Below the pieces are notes generated by a model. That model saw only the letters and a list, made by a program, of their open reading frames with translations. It searched no databases and was not told the DNA's origin. A program made the translations under genes and the position numbers. Shown here piece by piece: positions 59,937 to 64,000 of a stretch of 64,000 nt of DNA. This stretch comes from Closterium sp. Naga37s-1 (taxonomy: Eukaryota > Streptophyta > Zygnematophyceae > Desmidiales > Closteriaceae), in NCBI GenBank assembly GCA_947471745.1, contig CANJKZ010000723.1:7818501-7882500 (forward strand), in the 5' to 3' direction. Every line of letters begins with the position of its first letter. The first letter of the stretch is position 1.

Positions 59937-62900
59937 CGCCAGCGTAGCACTAGCTAGCCCGCACACATCGCGTAACCGTTGCATGTTTTCGCACATGAGT
60001 ATTCGCTAATGCATTCGCTCATATTTTGTACATTTTGCCCACATAGTGCAGTCCTCGCTAACTTGTTCCATTGCACCCGTAACATTTGGTTTGATTACCC
60101 ATTGATTTTTTAATTTGATTTTCTTGTTTGATTGTTTGTTTGTGGTTTTTTTTTTGGTAGCATGAACCTTTCATTTTACTATGAATATAACGAATATAGA
60201 CTACAAAAATGTGCTGACTGAATTGTTATTTCGTGCTGCCTGGGTTTGTTACGCTATTCTGCATCTGGTCAAGACGATGCATCTTCGTGCGAATGGCGTG
60301 GAGGGTCGCGTGCACTCGCATATCTCAGATTTTGTGTCTGACCAATGAAATGTGTTTCAGATGATGATGTGGGGCTGTACGATTCGCTTTCTTTTATCGA
60401 AATGGCACGTCGCGTCCAGCACAGCAGACATAGCCACCGCACACCATCGCGCGCGCTAGGTACAGTTCACCACAGACACCCAAGTCGCTGGTGCACATCA
60501 GCGCGATTGGTACAGAGCAGCAGCTGCTCGATCTCAACCAAGCCTGTGCCAGACACAGCCTGATTACAGATCTCGAGTCGCTGCTGATCAGCGCGATCGG
60601 CCGTGATTTTAGAGCAGGTGTGGACAAGTGCGGCTGGTGAGCAGCTCAACCAATCCGAAGTTCCCAACCCAACCAGCGCCACATTCATTTTGCATTGCGC
60701 TCGACTCGATCCCTTCCTATCTCACCTTCGCCCCATCCCATTCACCTCATCCTACCCTTGTACAAGGAACCCGCCTCACCTCACCCTTCCATCTCATTCT
60801 CACAAATAATTTTCCTCTGGTTATTTCATCCGGTGTCTCCCTCGTCTAATGCCACCCGATTACAGAGCTCATTTCGCAAGCTATGTCCCTAGTTATCCTA
60901 GGCATCCGACGTCTGAAGACGTCGTTGTCGAAGTTCAGCGCACACTCTGCTAGCAGTTTGTTCACTTCATTGCCAGTCGCAGGTCTAACAACTGGCTGTT
61001 GTGTGAACCCGTGTGTTGTGTTTGCCTACTCCGTATTTCTAGTTGACCTAACCTCACGCCTAACAACACGCCCGTGTGTTGTGTTTGCTGGCGATTCGTG
61101 TGGCAGAAGTGCTCTGTTTGTGACGTTCGCAGATATTGTATGCATCTGGCGCAATTATGCTTATTGGATGTGTTCACGGCATTTTCAGTACGCCTTGGAA
61201 GTGCCTTTTTAGGCTACAAGCAGTTATAACCGTGGCTTTGTTTCTATGTGCAGGTGAATCTTTCCATGGCATCGGAGCTGTTACGTTACTAGCCCTAGTA
61301 GTTGTGTATCATGCGTAGGGCAGTATATGGATGTTATGGTGTATGTATGTGACATTTGTATGTGCTCTATTAATGAAATGGTGCATCATTTTCAGAATGA
61401 TACTCTTGACTAGCACTAAACAGCAGCAGGTGCAAAACAATATCCAAAACGTTGATATCGTCAAATACGGTAATCAGTACTGCTTATGTGAATTTATAGG
61501 CTCCCGTTACATTTATATTTGTAGTCCTCAAATTAAGGGCCATTAATCTTTCTACCCTTCACTTACATTTACAGGCAGACAATACATGCCAGTACGTAGT
61601 CCTCAAATACACGAGCGTACAAGGCTATGTACGACAATGTAGAACGGGCCATGAATGGCTGTTTCAGTCAATATACAGCCGGGCAATTCACGGGCCCCAA
61701 ACGTCTACGAAGCAGCTTGTGTACAGCCCGGCAATTCCTGGCCATAAACCCGCCATATGCATGGCGATTATAGCTGTAAATAGCCATTTTTAAGAGCCAC
61801 TTTTTTGAGATGTACTGGTATGTGCAGGTGGTATGTGCAGGTGCAGGTCAGGTACTACTGGTATGCACACGCACATGTGCAGGTGGAGCCAGGTTGTCTT
61901 TTCAGAAAGGTGTATGGATGCTCGGACGGAATGCAACGAATGGGATTTGTTGCTGAGGAAGACATTTCGTGCTCTATTGCGAGGAGAGTTATATACTCCA
62001 TACAATTCATCTTCGTGTTGGGAACGAGGAGCCCATGCGACAAGTTGCCGTGTGTGTGTGCGTGACTCGTGCCAGGAGTAGTTGGAGCGCGGCTCGACAT
62101 TGCTCGATTGCTAGCCTGGCAACTTTGCAGAGTGCTGCTCGCTGCTGCTTCTCTTCTTGATTGTCCAAATTCCAGCTAGGCACAGACCGCGCATTTGACT
62201 CAGCCGTATTTTACTCAGGTGTTCCCATCTTGACGACCTGATTACTCACTAAACTCTCTCCAACCGCTGTAGACGTTAATTGAATCGTTTTGAAGAGTGT
62301 AGTATCCTACTGCATTACTCTGTGACAGAATATTTGGTACCTCAAAAAGCACCTGAGTATTTACCAGTCTGCCACTTGCCGCATCTCGCGTAAATCAATT
62401 TGAAGGTTACGCGCTGGGGGGACATGTGGCTGTAAAAACCCGTTCATAGTTGGACCGTTTGCAGTTGTAAGGCTGTAAAAGATATTGCGTGGGAAATAAC
62501 GATTTTAGCAAAGGAGCTCCTTTGCATTCGTTTGTAGCACCGCATGATTTCAAGTTAAGGTAGTCATAGTAATCACACATGGCATCCTTGACGGACAGGG
62601 TTTCGTCGTGCTTGGAAAGGCAGGGCCAAATTTGAGGTCTGTACGGCACACCGAACGTTCTCCTAAGTACCATATGTGATTTTTTGGAGGCTACTGGATT
62701 ATTGTACACTCGTTTGATCACCAACAAATGCTACAGTGGCAGTGCCACGCAACCTAAGGAAGCTACAGTGAAACAGAAATGTTGAGGGACAAAACAAGTG
62801 ACTCCTCCTGTTCAAGAATGTCACTGGGGAGTTCCTGAGGGTGGCTGCAGTGCTGTAGCTGCATCCACGTATGAAGATGCAAATATGGTGGCCCTGTTCC

Positions 62901-63115
62901 TTTGGAGGTACCTGCCAGGTCGAGAAAGGGAAAGATGTGTTACACGACAACAGAGGCCCGCACACTGTATAACGCTAACGCCACAAACGTGGGTACAGGG
63001 AACCTGGCAGATATCAGAACACTCGGGCAACGAAAGGGAGAGGTGAAAAAACTAGCTGCGAACATAATTAACAAGTGCTTCGCGAAACAGGCATAAGAAC
63101 AACCAACAGCAAGGT
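59937..63115. other. Intergenic, no supported gene
   Basis: AT-richer DNA. An 18-bp direct repeat CCCGTGTGTTGTGTTTGC occurs at 61009 and 61071. GTATGTGCAGGTG-type repeats lie at 61818-61885. No frame shows a domain. Confidence 0.55.
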
Positions 63116-63126
63116 TAGTGAAAGCG

Positions 63127-63476
63127 CACTGACTTGAAAATGATGTTGAAGTTCTGGAACAGCTGGTGCAAACCTCCTGCTCAAATTAAAGAGGTGATTT
63201 TTGAGGCGCCTAAAAAATCTCCTCAATGCACGCGGGTAGTGAAAGTGCACTCACTTGAGGATGATGTTGAAGTTCTGGAAGAGCTGGTGTAGGGCCTCCT
63301 GCTCAAAATAGACCGTGGCCAGCATTGCCGGCAGCTTGGCTGTGGCGGTGGTGGTGACACAACAAAGAACAGGGACAGATGGAGGGATTGGTTGGTTGGT
63401 TTAGAGGGTGTTCAAGGGTGCAGAGCTGGTGCAGGGCCTCCTGCTCGGAGAACACCGTTGCCAGCATTGCCGGCAC
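63127..63476 (-). repeat. Triplicated exon of an unidentified minus-strand gene
   Basis: The middle copy (63339-63255) reads as a clean exon: CACAG acceptor, KLPAMLATVYFEQEALHQLFQ and an AA|GTGAGT donor. The right copy (63476-63423) keeps PAMLATVFSEQEALHQL but loses the end. The left copy (63184-63127) has a lost base and a GTCAGT donor. I do not recognise the family, and the rest of the gene would lie beyond the window or in unrecognised exons. Confidence 0.65.
63191..63224. repeat. 34-bp near-perfect palindrome, GGCGCC core
   Basis: Arm GAGGTGATTTTTGAGGC with two mismatched pairs. It lies between two copies of the triplicated exon. Confidence 0.9.
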
Positions 63477-63480
63477 TAAG

Positions 63481-64000
63481 TTGGATATTAGGCTCACGTT
63501 TACGTACGTTTTACGTTACGTACAAGGGTCCAGAATGAGTTTACGTTTCCGGGCAGATTAGTTTATTTTCAGCTGCCCGGGTCAAAAAAATTTCCCTGGG
63601 GTTCGAAGTTGACATTAACATTATCTATGATAATGTTGTGGTTCAAGCTACGAAATTACAATCTCCAGCCATAAATTTTGTTGCCGACCATTGTTTGTAT
63701 CGGCGCGTCACTTTGTGACGCGTTACTTTTGCTAGGTGCACAAAATCGTTTCGGGCTTTCCCTCCAATTTCAGAATCGCGAGTCAACGTCCCCCCCCCCC
63801 CCCTCCCCCCAGTGTCATCACTTCGACCTCCCCACCTGTCCTTATGTTCCAGCCCCGTGACTTACACGGGGCTCTGAAGGTTACGCTCGATGCTAGAGCT
63901 ATAGATCCACGACCTAATCCTCTCACATCTTCTACGTAGATCTCCGTTCTAGATCCTCTAACCTAGATCCTAGAGTTCTTAAGTACGACCTAAGTGAAGA
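63481..64000. other. Right end of window, no gene
   Basis: Contains a small inverted repeat, ACATTATC-TAT-GATAATGT (63618-63636), and a C run at 63789-63810. Confidence 0.55.

Overview
The window is nuclear DNA of a photosynthetic eukaryote. The genes have spliceosomal introns with GT-AG borders, GC-rich exons full of homopolymer codon runs, and plant-type proteins: a WDR7-like WD40 protein with plant motifs, a ten-knuckle CCHC protein of plant type, and a LEA-like protein with a plastid or lumen-type leader. It also carries a chromodomain Ty3/gypsy element, Ty1/copia elements and a Plavaka-type DNA transposase. A streptophyte green alga, possibly a zygnematophyte such as Closterium, fits best; this is inference, because no organelle or rRNA marker is present.

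Layout. 1-1683 holds no gene. 1684-14710 (+) is a giant WDR7/rabconnectin-3-beta-like gene. 15372-16463 (+) is a TMEM70-family mitochondrial protein. 17492-23439 is a complete gypsy chromovirus on the minus strand, with 326-328 bp LTRs and target duplication CTTGG; a 420 bp hAT-type MITE has inserted into the end of its pol. 24060-27685 (-) is the CCHC gene in five exons. 28786-30090 (+) is the LEA-like gene. 30514-31167 (-) is a possible small spliced gene.

32117-54582 is probably one large Plavaka-type DNA transposon locus on the minus strand. It consists of a transposase gene (42736-54582) and an unrecognised accessory gene (32117-41488). Each has been broken inside an exon by a Ty1/copia element: copia 1 at 33129-40473 (TSD CCGGC, identical LTRs) and copia 2 at 46401-53394 (TSD CGTAC, decayed). 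One transposase intron is a 1.7 kb CA microsatellite. 54583-64000 is gene-poor, with TTG/TCG trinucleotide arrays, a decayed copia RT fragment, and at the right end a triplicated exon of an unidentified minus-strand gene.

The most unusual pattern: the host genes repeatedly carry tandem partial copies of their own exons, in the neighbouring intron or just past the stop codon. Short palindromes built on TTTTGAG...CTCAAAA around a GGCGCC, GTCGAC or GAATTC core lie at or near the junctions. It is seen at the WDR7-like gene (several arrays), TMEM70, the CCHC gene and the 63 kb exon. The largest palindrome is a perfect 40 bp one at 13060-13099.
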